Positions 23,875 to 31,812 of a stretch of 35,837 nucleotides of DNA are shown piece by piece. The position numbers were made by a program, and so were the translations under genes. The stretch's first letter is position 1; the number at the start of each line of letters is the position of its first letter. The notes under the pieces were generated by a model that did not search any database, was not told where the DNA came from, and saw only the letters and a list, made by a program, of their open reading frames with translations. This stretch comes from Nitrososphaerota archaeon (lineage in GTDB: Archaea > Thermoproteota > Nitrososphaeria_A > Caldarchaeales > Wolframiiraptoraceae). The stretch lies in assembly GCA_021163925.1 (NCBI GenBank), contig JAGGTD010000016.1, forward strand, positions 1 to 35,837, written 5' to 3'.

Positions 23875-24567
23875 TCAGATGTAGCCGATGAAGAGGCTCG
23901 GAGATCTCTCCTTAAACTCCCTCAAAATTTTCTCGGCCTCCTCGTAGTCGAGCTTTGGGAAGTCGATGTAAGTGTCTCTAATGTGTATCGTCGACTTTAT
24001 GTTCGGGCATATGATCATGTCCGCGGCATCCTTTAGCAGGTTTATCCCATCCTTGAATCCTGTTGGAGCCGCTGCGATAATCCTCCCCTTCCACCGCCTC
24101 CTTATACTCTTAATCGATGTGAGCATGGTGTATCCAGACGCTATTCCATCGTCAACTAAGATCATCGTCCTATAGCGCGATATCTCCGCGGCCTTCGACC
24201 CAAATCTCCTTAACATCTCATCTATCTTGCCCCTCGCCGATCTAAGCTGCCTCTCGACGACTTCTTGAGCTATGTTGAACCGCTTCACGTTCTCCCAATT
24301 TATTTCCAGCATTCCATCCGAGCTTAGGGCGCCGAATCCCCTCATCCCCTCCCATGGGATCAAGAGCCTCGCGACCATCATTAAGCCTAGGTCGATGTCC
24401 AATGTCTCGGCTATTGTGACTCCTATTGGAACTCCGCCATTTGGAATCGCCGCCAAGCATGTATCATCATCGACGAGGTCTTCAATCATGTTCGCTAAGA
24501 TCTTGGCCGCATGAACTCTATCCCTATAGATCTTCAGCCTCTCCCTCAAACACATCCTCTCAACCAT
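23875..24567 (-). CDS. Phosphoribosyltransferase (PRTase type I fold)
   Basis: The PRPP-binding loop is MILVDDGIASGYTMLTSIKS near residue 137. The N-terminal part RDRVHAAKILANMIEDL and CLAAIPNGGVPIGVTIAETL forms the usual start of the stand-alone phosphoribosyltransferase family related to that of Mycobacterium and archaeal genomes. The acceptor base is not evident. The stop lies 7 nt from that of the convergent deaminase. ATG 24567 is preferred to the TTG at 24579; about 230 residues. Confidence 0.82.
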   Translation of the reverse strand: MVERMCLRERLKIYRDRVHAAKILANMIEDLVDDDTCLAAIPNGGVPIGVTIAETLDIDLGLMMVARLLIPWEGMRGFGALSSDGMLEINWENVKRFNIAQEVVERQLRSARGKIDEMLRRFGSKAAEISRYRTMILVDDGIASGYTMLTSIKSIRRRWKGRIIAAAPTGFKDGINLLKDAADMIICPNIKSTIHIRDTYIDFPKLDYEEAEKILREFKERSPSLFIGYI

Positions 24568-24625
24568 CTTTGCGGTCAATTCATGTATGAGATGTCTTAA
24601 GATGTTTTAAGTCTAGGGGTAATGG

Positions 24626-24633
24626 ATATAATT
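24626..24633 (+). promoter_or_regulatory. TATA box deciding the start at 24657
   Basis: ATATAATT is centred about 27 nt before ATG 24657. The longer frame from TTG 24633 would begin inside the promoter, so it is not the true start. Confidence 0.5.
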
Positions 24634-24656
24634 TGTCTTGGTGTCTCGCAAGTTGT

Positions 24657-25181
24657 ATGGAGGAGGTTGAGCCTGTTCACGGCCAAGCGTTCTTCACCCT
24701 AGGCATGGACGATGTCTTCAGCCAGATACTGGTCTTCGACTACTATGATCCCAGGAGATACTATTACCGCCTACTCGAGGATGAGGACGGCTATAGAAAG
24801 GAGATGGATAGGCTCCTCAGGAACATAAACTCGTTGCTGTCAAAGGAGGTGATATTGATAAATGGTGAGAGGATTTCAGCCGAGGCTTTGACGATCAACC
24901 TAGATTTCCGAGGGATGGCTGAGAGTCCAGCGATCTCATTCTACATAGAGTTTCGCGGAAAGCTCCTCCACGGTGGGAGAAACGTCTATGAATGCTTCTA
25001 TGAGGAGGGCGTCGCCGAATATGATTACGAGGTATACTGGTTTCTTCCAAGGGGTTCTAGGATAATCGAGGTCGAGACATCGACGGATTACGAAATCTTT
25101 GGCGAGAGGTTTCTGGTTATGTGGGCTAGGAGGGGAGATCGCTATTCAGGTCATGAGAGGATCGTGTTCACGCTCCCCTAG
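24657..25181 (+). CDS. Unknown acidic protein
   Basis: 174 residues, no family recognised, no signal peptide. It is rich in aromatic and acidic residues (FDYYDPRRYYYRLLEDEDGY, ECFYEEGVAEYDYEVYWFLP) and appears mostly beta with one helix (RKEMDRLLRNINSLLSKEV). The alternation in AISFYIEFRGKLL and RIIEVETSTDYEIFGERFLV suggests a beta sandwich. The last 14 bases overlap the end of the convergent livM gene. Confidence 0.6.
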   Translation: MEEVEPVHGQAFFTLGMDDVFSQILVFDYYDPRRYYYRLLEDEDGYRKEMDRLLRNINSLLSKEVILINGERISAEALTINLDFRGMAESPAISFYIEFRGKLLHGGRNVYECFYEEGVAEYDYEVYWFLPRGSRIIEVETSTDYEIFGERFLVMWARRGDRYSGHERIVFTLP

Positions 25182-26229
25182 CCTCAACCAATTTCCTAAT
25201 CTTCTCAAGTCTCTTCTTACTGAGGGTGTGGGTGGGCTTCTCAGGCACTATTCCCTCAGGCCTATAGATCAAGACCATTATTAGGGCTATTCCGAGGAGG
25301 AGATACTCAAGCCAAACCACGTCGAATGGAAGGAATGGTTGGAGGCTGCTCTTATAGAATATTATGAGCTTTCTAAGGGTCACGAAGAGGGTTGCTCCAA
25401 GCAAGGTCCCGAAGTTGTTGGCCGCTCCTCCTATCACGACCATGACCCAAGGCCAGAAGGTGTAGCATACCCTATCATAGCCTAATGCCGTCACGCTCCC
25501 GCAGAGGAATGCATAGAGTGCTCCGCCTATCGCCCCTATCGCTGACCCTATCATGAGGGTCTTCATCCTAAGCCTCACCACATCTTTCCCATACGCCTCG
25601 GCTACAGCCTCATTGTCCCTCATCGCCCTGAGAGTTCTCCCCATCGGAGATCTGCTGAGTAGCTCGACGTAGATGAATATGATTATGGCTGTGGCCATGA
25701 TGACTGATGAGGCGAGGGCGAGTCTAAGCTCTCCCCCAATCCATCTAAATGGGTCTGGAACGGATATTCCAACAGTCCCGCCTATCAGATCCCTATAATT
25801 GTACCCTATCATCCTAAGGATCTCCGCCATCGCTAGGAGGGTTATCGCGAGATAATCTCCTCTAAGCCTTATCGCTGGATAGGATGCTATGAACCCTAGG
25901 ATCGCGCCGACCGCGGCCGCTAAGATGAGGGAGACTATGAGCATGGCCATGGACATGAGTGGATTTGCTCCAAGAATCTTTCCGAGAACATACATCACCT
26001 TCACGTTCTCATCTATGTAATCATATTTCCTGAGCAGCCCATAGATGTATGCGAGAACCCTTCCCGGAACAGCTCCTATGAAGAACGCTCCGCCCGCCAC
26101 GGCTAAGAGTTTCCCGAAGTTCGGGATTCCGGCGTATCCGAACTCTATGTTCAGGCTGAGGGAGATTATTATGAATATTCCGAGGAGCGCGAGTAGGTCT
26201 ATTATGAAGGTTAGGGCGAGCGGTATCAT
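25168..26229 (-). CDS. livM: Branched-chain amino acid-type ABC permease LivM
   Basis: The second permease of a LivFGHMK-type importer, with about ten membrane spans. Family lines are present: IEFGYAGIPNFGKLLAVAGG, YPAIRLRGDYLAITLLAMAE, VGISVPDPF, the coupling-helix region SPMGRTLRAMRDNEAVAEAY and GGAANNFGTLLGA. 353 residues. Its start overlaps the livH stop by 4 nt, so translation is coupled. Substrate cannot be told from the permease; amino acids, amides or urea are all known for this family. Confidence 0.93.
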   Translation of the reverse strand: MIPLALTFIIDLLALLGIFIIISLSLNIEFGYAGIPNFGKLLAVAGGAFFIGAVPGRVLAYIYGLLRKYDYIDENVKVMYVLGKILGANPLMSMAMLIVSLILAAAVGAILGFIASYPAIRLRGDYLAITLLAMAEILRMIGYNYRDLIGGTVGISVPDPFRWIGGELRLALASSVIMATAIIIFIYVELLSRSPMGRTLRAMRDNEAVAEAYGKDVVRLRMKTLMIGSAIGAIGGALYAFLCGSVTALGYDRVCYTFWPWVMVVIGGAANNFGTLLGATLFVTLRKLIIFYKSSLQPFLPFDVVWLEYLLLGIALIMVLIYRPEGIVPEKPTHTLSKKRLEKIRKLVEARGA

Positions 26230-27143
26230 CTCCTAAACCTCCTCAAGGATCTCAAGCTAATTCCGGTTAAACCCCTTGGGGCGAATAGGAGGGTTATCGC
26301 CATTATCGTTAATGGTATTATTGGACGATATGGCGCTATCCAGGTTCCAACCGTGAGCGAAAGATATCCGGTTCCCAGAACCTCGGCCATCCCGATCAAG
26401 ATCCCTCCTAAGAACGCTCCATAGATGTTCGTCAGCCCGCCGACTATGCTCGCCGCGAACACGCTCACGATAAGCCTCGCCCCGATATCCGGATTGCACA
26501 TAAGCCAGAGTGGGAGCAAGGCTCCTGCCATTCCGGCCAATCCTCCAGCTATAAGCCATGAAACGGCGTAGGTTAAGTTGACGTTTATTCCAACGACTCC
26601 AGCTAGGGCTGGATTCTCTATCGCCGCCCTCATAGCTATCCCAAACTTGGTCCTCGTGAGCAGGAGATAGAGCGAGGTTATCGCCAGGACCGCCATCACG
26701 GGAGCGACTATGAAGATGCATGGTTGATTGAAGATCTTGAGGTCATAGGATTTGAGGATATAGAGTCTGGTCGAGATCTTATAGGTTCTATTAAGGTAGT
26801 CCGCGAGTATATTTATCAGAGAATATAGGATCATGTCGTAGCCTATGGTCGCTATCATCAAGACTATATAGGATGCCCCTCGATCTAGGAGAGGCTTAAG
26901 AATTGCTTGATAGAGGATTAGGGCGAGGGCCGCTCCTAGAATAAACCCCAAACCGATCGAGAAATATGGATTTGTTTTTAAGATCTTAACCAAGATTAGG
27001 GTTATATAAGTTGTCATGGCGGCGAAGCTCCCATGGGCGAAGTTAGGGACCTTTGTGGTCATGTAGGTTAGGGTTAGGCCGGTGCTGAGTAGGGCTAGGA
27101 GGCATGAGAAGATCGTCGCATCCCTGAGCATCGGCGGGATCAT
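26226..27143 (-). CDS. livH: Branched-chain amino acid-type ABC permease LivH
   Basis: The first permease, 305 residues and about eight spans. Family features: VPNFAHGSFAAMTTYITLIL at the start, TKFGIAMRAAIENPALAGVV as the ATPase-coupling segment, then VSWLIAGGLAGMAGALLPLW and ASIVGGLTNIYGAFLGG. ATG 27143 has the strong ribosome site GGTGGTGGG directly upstream. It is transcribed away from the binding-protein gene, so the importer is split into two divergent arms. Confidence 0.93.
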   Translation of the reverse strand: MIPPMLRDATIFSCLLALLSTGLTLTYMTTKVPNFAHGSFAAMTTYITLILVKILKTNPYFSIGLGFILGAALALILYQAILKPLLDRGASYIVLMIATIGYDMILYSLINILADYLNRTYKISTRLYILKSYDLKIFNQPCIFIVAPVMAVLAITSLYLLLTRTKFGIAMRAAIENPALAGVVGINVNLTYAVSWLIAGGLAGMAGALLPLWLMCNPDIGARLIVSVFAASIVGGLTNIYGAFLGGILIGMAEVLGTGYLSLTVGTWIAPYRPIIPLTIMAITLLFAPRGLTGISLRSLRRFRR

Positions 27144-27144
27144 C

Positions 27145-27265
27145 TTCCCACCACCATTTACTCAACGGCTCAAAACACTTCTAAGATATGAGTTTTTGCG
27201 CCGATTTCCCGAAAAAAGTTTATAAAGAATTGAAAAACTCCAAAAACAATCAAAGGTGGTGGGAA
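27145..27265. repeat. 11 bp perfect inverted repeat bordering the liv promoter region
   Basis: TTCCCACCACC at 27145-27155 is the exact reverse complement of GGTGGTGGGAA at 27255-27265. Each copy is the ribosome-binding site of one arm (livH on the minus strand, livK on the plus strand). The two mRNAs therefore begin with the same leader element, which could be recognised in the same way. Confidence 0.7.
27218..27226 (+). promoter_or_regulatory. TATA box of livK-livG-livF arm
   Basis: GTTTATAAA predicts a transcript start near 27248. This lies after the upstream in-frame ATG at 27188 and before the GTG at 27269, so it fixes the start of livK. Confidence 0.6.
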
Positions 27266-27268
27266 AAG

Positions 27269-28675
27269 GTGAAGAGGAGGTCAGGCGTATCAACCGCTGC
27301 AGCCATCGCAGCCGTAATCGTCGCCATACTGGTCGGGATAGGTATAGGGATCGCCGCAGCGCCCTCAATAGTCGCGCCAGCGACGGTCACCTCCACCGTT
27401 GAGAAGACCAAGACCGTTACGACTACCCTTGGCGCTGGAGCTACCGCGACGGTTACAACGACGGTGAGCGTTGAGAAGACCGCTACCGTCACATCCACGG
27501 TCGAGAAGACGGTCACCGTTGGAGCCGGTGGGCTGAAGGGTGAGATACCTATTGGAGCGCTCCTACCCTTAACTGGGGTTCTTGCGAGCTTTGGTCAGAA
27601 TAATAAGGTGGCGGCGGAGATAGCTGTTGAGGAGGTCAACGACTTCCTTGAGAAGATAGGGGCTGGATGGAGGCTTAAGCTATACATCGAGGACACCGAG
27701 ACGAAGCCCTCGGTGGCTCTTGAGAAGCTTATGGCCCTCCACTCAAAGGGGGTAAAGGTGGTCATAGGTCCTATGGCGAGCGCCGGCGTGAAGGCTCTTA
27801 AAGAATATGCTGACTCCAATAAGATACTGGTCGTGAGCCCCTCATCGACATCTCCAGCCCTAGCCATACCAGATGACTATATCTTTAGATTCCCGCCAAC
27901 CGATGAACTCCAAGGAAGGATCGCGCCGAGATTCGCTAAGACGATAGGCGCCACGCACATCATCGTTGTGTGGAGGGGCGATGCTTGGGGAGACTGTTTA
28001 GCCGATGTCGTCAAGAAGAGGGCTTCTGAACTCGGCATAAAAGTCGCCAAGGAGATAAGATATGCGCCTGAAGCGACGGAGTTCTCAGCTGAAGTGGCGA
28101 CCCTAGCGGATGCGGTTAATAGCTTGGTGTCGTCTGGCGTTTCGCCGGATAAGATTGTGGTTGTGTTGATAGGGTTCGAGGAGGCTAGAGGGATACTCTT
28201 AGATGCAGCCGACTATGATGTCCTCTGGAAGGTTAGGTGGTTTGGAAGCGATGGGACAGCCCTATCCACGAAGCTTATTCAAGATCCGAAGGTCGCGGAG
28301 TTCAGCGCAGCCGTTAGATTCGTTAATCCTATCGCTGGCTCCGAGACTGAGAGCTTCTGGAGATTCGTCGAGAAGGTTAAGGAGAGAGTTGGGAGGATTC
28401 CAGAATCTTATTCGGTGAACACCTATGACGCTATCTGGATCATCGCCCACGCATTATTGATCACCGACAAGTATGATGGCGAGGCTTTGAAGAACGTCTT
28501 CATGAAGGTCGTCGACCAATACTATGGAGCAAATGGCCACATAGTCTTGAACGAGGCTGGAGACAGGGCCTACGCTAACTACCTGCTCTGGGAGATCGTG
28601 AAGACCGACGGCGGATACGAGTGGAAGTGTACTGGGAAGTACGACTTCAAGGCTGATGCAGTGGAGTGGAGCTAA
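27269..28675 (+). CDS. livK: Membrane-tethered ABC substrate-binding protein
   Basis: The Peripla_BP_6-type receptor of the importer. From GTG 27269 (GGTGG 9-14 nt upstream) the product has 468 residues: a short basic head, a hydrophobic anchor (AAAIAAVIVAILVGIGIGIA), and a Thr/Val-rich tether at about residues 36-84 with repeated VTSTVEKT-like units. The two-lobed receptor starts at GEIPIGALLPLTGVLASFGQ, and ligand-loop lines include GPMASAGVKALKEYADS and VVSPSSTSPAL. It sits on the outside of the membrane and hands substrate to LivHM. Confidence 0.92.
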   Translation: MKRRSGVSTAAAIAAVIVAILVGIGIGIAAAPSIVAPATVTSTVEKTKTVTTTLGAGATATVTTTVSVEKTATVTSTVEKTVTVGAGGLKGEIPIGALLPLTGVLASFGQNNKVAAEIAVEEVNDFLEKIGAGWRLKLYIEDTETKPSVALEKLMALHSKGVKVVIGPMASAGVKALKEYADSNKILVVSPSSTSPALAIPDDYIFRFPPTDELQGRIAPRFAKTIGATHIIVVWRGDAWGDCLADVVKKRASELGIKVAKEIRYAPEATEFSAEVATLADAVNSLVSSGVSPDKIVVVLIGFEEARGILLDAADYDVLWKVRWFGSDGTALSTKLIQDPKVAEFSAAVRFVNPIAGSETESFWRFVEKVKERVGRIPESYSVNTYDAIWIIAHALLITDKYDGEALKNVFMKVVDQYYGANGHIVLNEAGDRAYANYLLWEIVKTDGGYEWKCTGKYDFKADAVEWS

Positions 28676-28709
28676 AATCGCCGAAGAATCTAGCTACGAT
28701 CCTCAATTG

Positions 28710-28719
28710 GATAAAAATT
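28710..28719 (+). promoter_or_regulatory. TATA box of livG
   Basis: GATAAAAATT is centred about 24 nt before ATG 28739, so livG-livF can be made as a leaderless transcript independently of livK. Confidence 0.5.
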
Positions 28720-28738
28720 TTTAACTCCCCAATTTTTT

Positions 28739-29515
28739 ATGCTTCTCAAGCGGATGAGGTCGAAGATACTGTGGACGAGTAACGTGACTAAGAGCTTCGG
28801 CGGGGTTAGGGCGCTAAAGGGAGTTAGCATAAGGGTTGATGAGGGCTCCATAACCATGATGATTGGCCCCAATGGGAGCGGGAAGAGCACCCTGATAAAC
28901 GTGATCTCGGGGATCTACAAGCCCGATGATGGAAAGGTGTTCTTCAACGGTAGGGAGATAACGGGCCTCAAACCACACGAGATATTCAAGCTCGGGCTGG
29001 CTAGAACCTTCCAGATCCCTCAGCCATTCACGAAGCTAACGGTCTTAGAAAACCTTCTAGTCGCCTATCCAAATAACCCTGGGGAGAGGTTCTTTGGAGC
29101 TTTGAGGAGAGGTAGGTGGATGAAGGTTGAGGAGGAGGCGGTTGAGAAAGCCTTCAAGATCCTGAAGCTCTTAAAACTAGATCATCTCTGGGATCAGCAA
29201 TCCTATAAGCTCAGCGGGGGGCAGATGAAGCTCCTAGAGGTTGGGAGGGCGTTGATGAGCGATGCGAGGCTCATAATGATGGATGAGCCGGCGGCTGGCG
29301 TGAACCCGGTCCTAGCCCATGAGATCTTTAAGAGGTTTAGGGAGCTGAAGGATAGGCTTGGGGTGACCTTCTTCCTAGTCGAGCATAGGCTTGAGATAGC
29401 TCTAAGATACACCGACTATGTCTACGCCATGGCTAATGGGCTTGTCGTGGCCGAGGGCGTGCCGGAGAGGGTTATGGTGAACCCGCAGGTCGTCGAGGCA
29501 TACTTGGGGGGCTGA
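28739..29515 (+). CDS. livG: ABC transporter ATP-binding protein LivG
   Basis: One of two ATPases of the importer. Walker A is GPNGSGKSTL, the signature is LSGGQMKLLEVGRALM, and Walker B is RLIMMDEPAAGVNP, followed by the switch histidine in FLVEHRLEIAL. The LARTFQIPQPF line is typical of LivG. 258 residues. It ends 3 nt before livF. Confidence 0.95.
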   Translation: MLLKRMRSKILWTSNVTKSFGGVRALKGVSIRVDEGSITMMIGPNGSGKSTLINVISGIYKPDDGKVFFNGREITGLKPHEIFKLGLARTFQIPQPFTKLTVLENLLVAYPNNPGERFFGALRRGRWMKVEEEAVEKAFKILKLLKLDHLWDQQSYKLSGGQMKLLEVGRALMSDARLIMMDEPAAGVNPVLAHEIFKRFRELKDRLGVTFFLVEHRLEIALRYTDYVYAMANGLVVAEGVPERVMVNPQVVEAYLGG

Positions 29516-29518
29516 GAG

Positions 29519-30229
29519 ATGATCGAGATAAATGGATTGAATGCTGGGTATAAGAGGCTCCACGTCCTCTACGACATAAGCCTGAGATTTGAGAAGGATA
29601 TGATAAACGTGGTCGTCGGCCCGAATGGAAGCGGGAAGAGCACCCTCTTAAAGAGCATCTTCGGCCTAACCACCATCTACTCAGGATCGATAAAGTTTAA
29701 TGGAGTTGAGCTGAGTGGCCTCACACCCCATCAAATCGCCAGAAAGGGGATAGCCTATCTCCCACAGGTGGATAACGTCTTCTCGAATCTAACCGTCGCG
29801 GAGAACATGCTCATGGCCGGATACACCTTGAAGAGAGAGGAGGTTGAGGAGAGGATCGAAGAGGTCTCCGAGACATTTCCAGTGATAAAGAGGTATTGGA
29901 GGAGTAGGGCTGGAGTCTTGAGCGGGGGTGAGAGGCAGATGGTCGCGATGGCCATGGCCCTGCTTAGAAGGCCTAAGGTCATGATGTTCGACGAGCCCAC
30001 TGGAAGCCTCGCCCCCAAGATCGCGAACGAGGTCTTAGAGAAGATAGTGGAACTCAAAGACACGCTGAGGATAACGATAATCTTGGTTGAGCAGAACGCA
30101 AAGAAGGCCTTGGAGATCGGGGATAAAGCCTATCTATTGGTGGGCGGGAGACTCGTATTCCATGGAGACTCGCATGAACTCCTAGAGCATCCGGAGCTCG
30201 GGAAGCTATACCTCGGGGTAAGCGGATAA
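29519..30229 (+). CDS. livF: ABC transporter ATP-binding protein LivF
   Basis: The second ATPase. Walker A is VVGPNGSGKSTLLKSIFGL. The Q-loop region IAYLPQVDNVFSNLTVAENM is diagnostic for LivF, as is the signature LSGGERQMVAMAMALLR. Walker B is VMMFDEPTGSLAP and the switch is ILVEQNAKKAL. 236 residues. Confidence 0.95.
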   Translation: MIEINGLNAGYKRLHVLYDISLRFEKDMINVVVGPNGSGKSTLLKSIFGLTTIYSGSIKFNGVELSGLTPHQIARKGIAYLPQVDNVFSNLTVAENMLMAGYTLKREEVEERIEEVSETFPVIKRYWRSRAGVLSGGERQMVAMAMALLRRPKVMMFDEPTGSLAPKIANEVLEKIVELKDTLRITIILVEQNAKKALEIGDKAYLLVGGRLVFHGDSHELLEHPELGKLYLGVSG

Positions 30230-30261
30230 CATTTTATCGAGCAAGCTGAGCATCTTCTTGG

Positions 30262-31020
30262 ATGGATCTCCCAAAGGTCGAGATAATCGGTGTCAAGGGT
30301 ATACCGATAATCGGGGAAGGAGATGATCTGGCATCGTTGATAGTCGAGGCCGTTGAGAGGATGGGATTGAATCTGAGGGATGGAGACATATTGGTGGTCT
30401 CGCAGATAGTCGTCTCGAAGTCCGAGGGGAGGGTGAGAAAGCTCGAGGAGTATAAGCCATCGAGATTCGCCGAGGAGATCGCCAGGAAATCTGGTAAAGA
30501 TCCAAGACATGTCGAGGCAATACTTCAAAGCTCTAAGAGGATCGTTAGGATGAGGGATGGACTGCTTATCTGCGAGGCGGTCGGAGGCCACATCTGCGCA
30601 AATGCGGGGGTAGATCTCTCGAATGCGGGGATAGGTAGAGTCGCCCTCCTACCGGAAGATCCAGACCTCTCGGCGAGGAGGATTAGGGAGAGAATCAAGG
30701 AGCTCGCTGGAGTAGATGTCGCCGTCATAATCTCCGACACCCATGGGAGACCGTTGAGAAGGGGCTCCATAAACGTGGCCATAGGATGCTCTGGATTAAA
30801 GCCGATTCTAGACAGGAGGGGTGAGAGAGATCTCTATGGTAGAACCTTGAGATCAAAGATGATCTGCGTCGCCGATGAACTCGCCTCAGCGGCTGAGCTC
30901 GTCATAGGCCAAGCCGATGAGGGGATTCCGGTCGCGATCATAAGGGGCTATAAGTTTGAGAGGGGTGAGGAACCCGCGAGCACGATTCCTAGGAGTGAGA
31001 GGGATGACCTCTTCCTCTAG
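30262..31020 (+). CDS. cofE: Coenzyme F420-0:L-glutamate ligase
   Basis: CofE adds glutamates to F420-0 using GTP, finishing the deazaflavin cofactor. The canonical motifs are all here: LNLRDGDILVVSQIVVSKSE, GHICANAGVDLSNAG (110-124), ISDTHGRPLRRG (157-168), and the C-terminal ELASAAELVIGQADEGIPVA. 252 residues is the usual size. It implies that the organism makes F420. It follows livF by 32 nt, probably without functional meaning, and overlaps the next gene by 17 nt. Confidence 0.95.
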   Translation: MDLPKVEIIGVKGIPIIGEGDDLASLIVEAVERMGLNLRDGDILVVSQIVVSKSEGRVRKLEEYKPSRFAEEIARKSGKDPRHVEAILQSSKRIVRMRDGLLICEAVGGHICANAGVDLSNAGIGRVALLPEDPDLSARRIRERIKELAGVDVAVIISDTHGRPLRRGSINVAIGCSGLKPILDRRGERDLYGRTLRSKMICVADELASAAELVIGQADEGIPVAIIRGYKFERGEEPASTIPRSERDDLFL

Positions 31021-31738
31021 GATAATCGTCGGCAAGATATTGGAGACTATTCTAAAGCTGACGGCGGAGAAAGCTGAGGTTAACCCGCAGGAGATCGCGG
31101 AGCATTCCCTCACCTCGGAATCGATAGTGAACGAGGTCTTAAACAAGTTCGGTCTAAGGAATAGAATAGGTTTTGAGCGGAGGGTTAAGGCGGCGTTGGA
31201 GGCGATTAGGCTTGGAGTCGATGGTGAAAGGATTTCGAGATACTTGGATTGGAGGGAGTTTGAGGGCCTCGCCGCCGAGGCGTTCACGGAGATCGGATAC
31301 GAGGTTTACGGCGACTTGAGATTCAAGTATGGAGGTAGAAGGCATCAAATCGATCTACTAGCATATAATGGAATCCTCATGCTACTAGTGGATTGTAAGC
31401 ATTGGAGGAAACCTCCATCGCCATCTGAGGAGGAGAGGATGATCGTCGAGCAGGAGAGGAGGCTCATGGATCTAAGAGATGCTTTAAGCACTCTTTGGAG
31501 AGGTTCCGGAGAATTGAAGGGGATAACTTTGATCCCAGTAATCCTGACCATCTATGAGCCGAAGAAGAAGCTCCTCCAAGGCCACATGTTCATATCCGTC
31601 GGAAAACTTAGGGGAGCCCTCGAATACTTGGAGAGGTCATATTATGAGTTGAGGGGTGAGGTGATTAAGGTTCCGAGAGATCTAGGTTTAGATGAGCTGG
31701 TAAAGCCCCTCAAAAGATTAAATAGATGGGTCGGCTGA
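31004..31738 (+). CDS. PD-(D/E)xK nuclease-like (Mrr-related) protein
   Basis: An N-terminal helical domain (about residues 1-75) is followed by a nuclease-fold domain: WREFEGLAAEAFTEIGYEVY, then HQIDLLAYNGILMLLVDCKH. Asp117 and the D-x-K at 130-132 match the metal site of Mrr/Holliday-resolvase-like nucleases, with Asp in place of the usual Glu. Conserved in archaea by my recollection; function unknown. ATG 31004 is chosen because AGGAG lies 8 nt upstream, and the frame from 30956 overlaps cofE too far. 244 residues, cotranscribed with cofE. Confidence 0.75.
   Translation: MTSSSRIIVGKILETILKLTAEKAEVNPQEIAEHSLTSESIVNEVLNKFGLRNRIGFERRVKAALEAIRLGVDGERISRYLDWREFEGLAAEAFTEIGYEVYGDLRFKYGGRRHQIDLLAYNGILMLLVDCKHWRKPPSPSEEERMIVEQERRLMDLRDALSTLWRGSGELKGITLIPVILTIYEPKKKLLQGHMFISVGKLRGALEYLERSYYELRGEVIKVPRDLGLDELVKPLKRLNRWVG
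31717..31724 (+). promoter_or_regulatory. TATA box of guide RNA candidate 3
   Basis: ATTAAATA within the last codons of the nuclease-like gene predicts a start near 31746, 9 nt before the C box of the candidate RNA. Confidence 0.45.
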
Positions 31739-31745
31739 GTTATTG

Positions 31746-31812
31746 ATGCGCCCGATGAGGAGCCTGTTGCTCACGCTGAGTAGTGATGAGCCATAGGGTC
31801 TCGGAGGGCTAG
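31746..31812 (+). ncRNA. Candidate box C/D guide RNA 3
   Basis: In a 70 bp gap the order is: GCCC (31750-31753), C box ATGAGGA (31755-31761), 14 nt, D' CTGA (31776-31779), 3 nt, perfect C' GTGATGA (31783-31789), exactly 12 nt guide (31790-31801), weak D box CGGA (31802-31805), and GGGC (31806-31809) pairing with the first element. The guide GCCATAGGGTCT is complementary to AGACCCUAUGG, 11 contiguous bases. As I recall, this matches the universal 23S segment near E. coli 2060-2070 in a common variant. The D+5 rule selects the C equivalent to C2064. The imperfect D box is the main weakness. Confidence 0.6.

Noticed and set aside
27188-27268. In-frame ATG giving livK 27 extra N-terminal residues
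   Set aside because: It lies upstream of the TATA box at 27218-27226, gives a hydrophilic start that would spoil the membrane anchor, and the GTG at 27269 has a good ribosome site.
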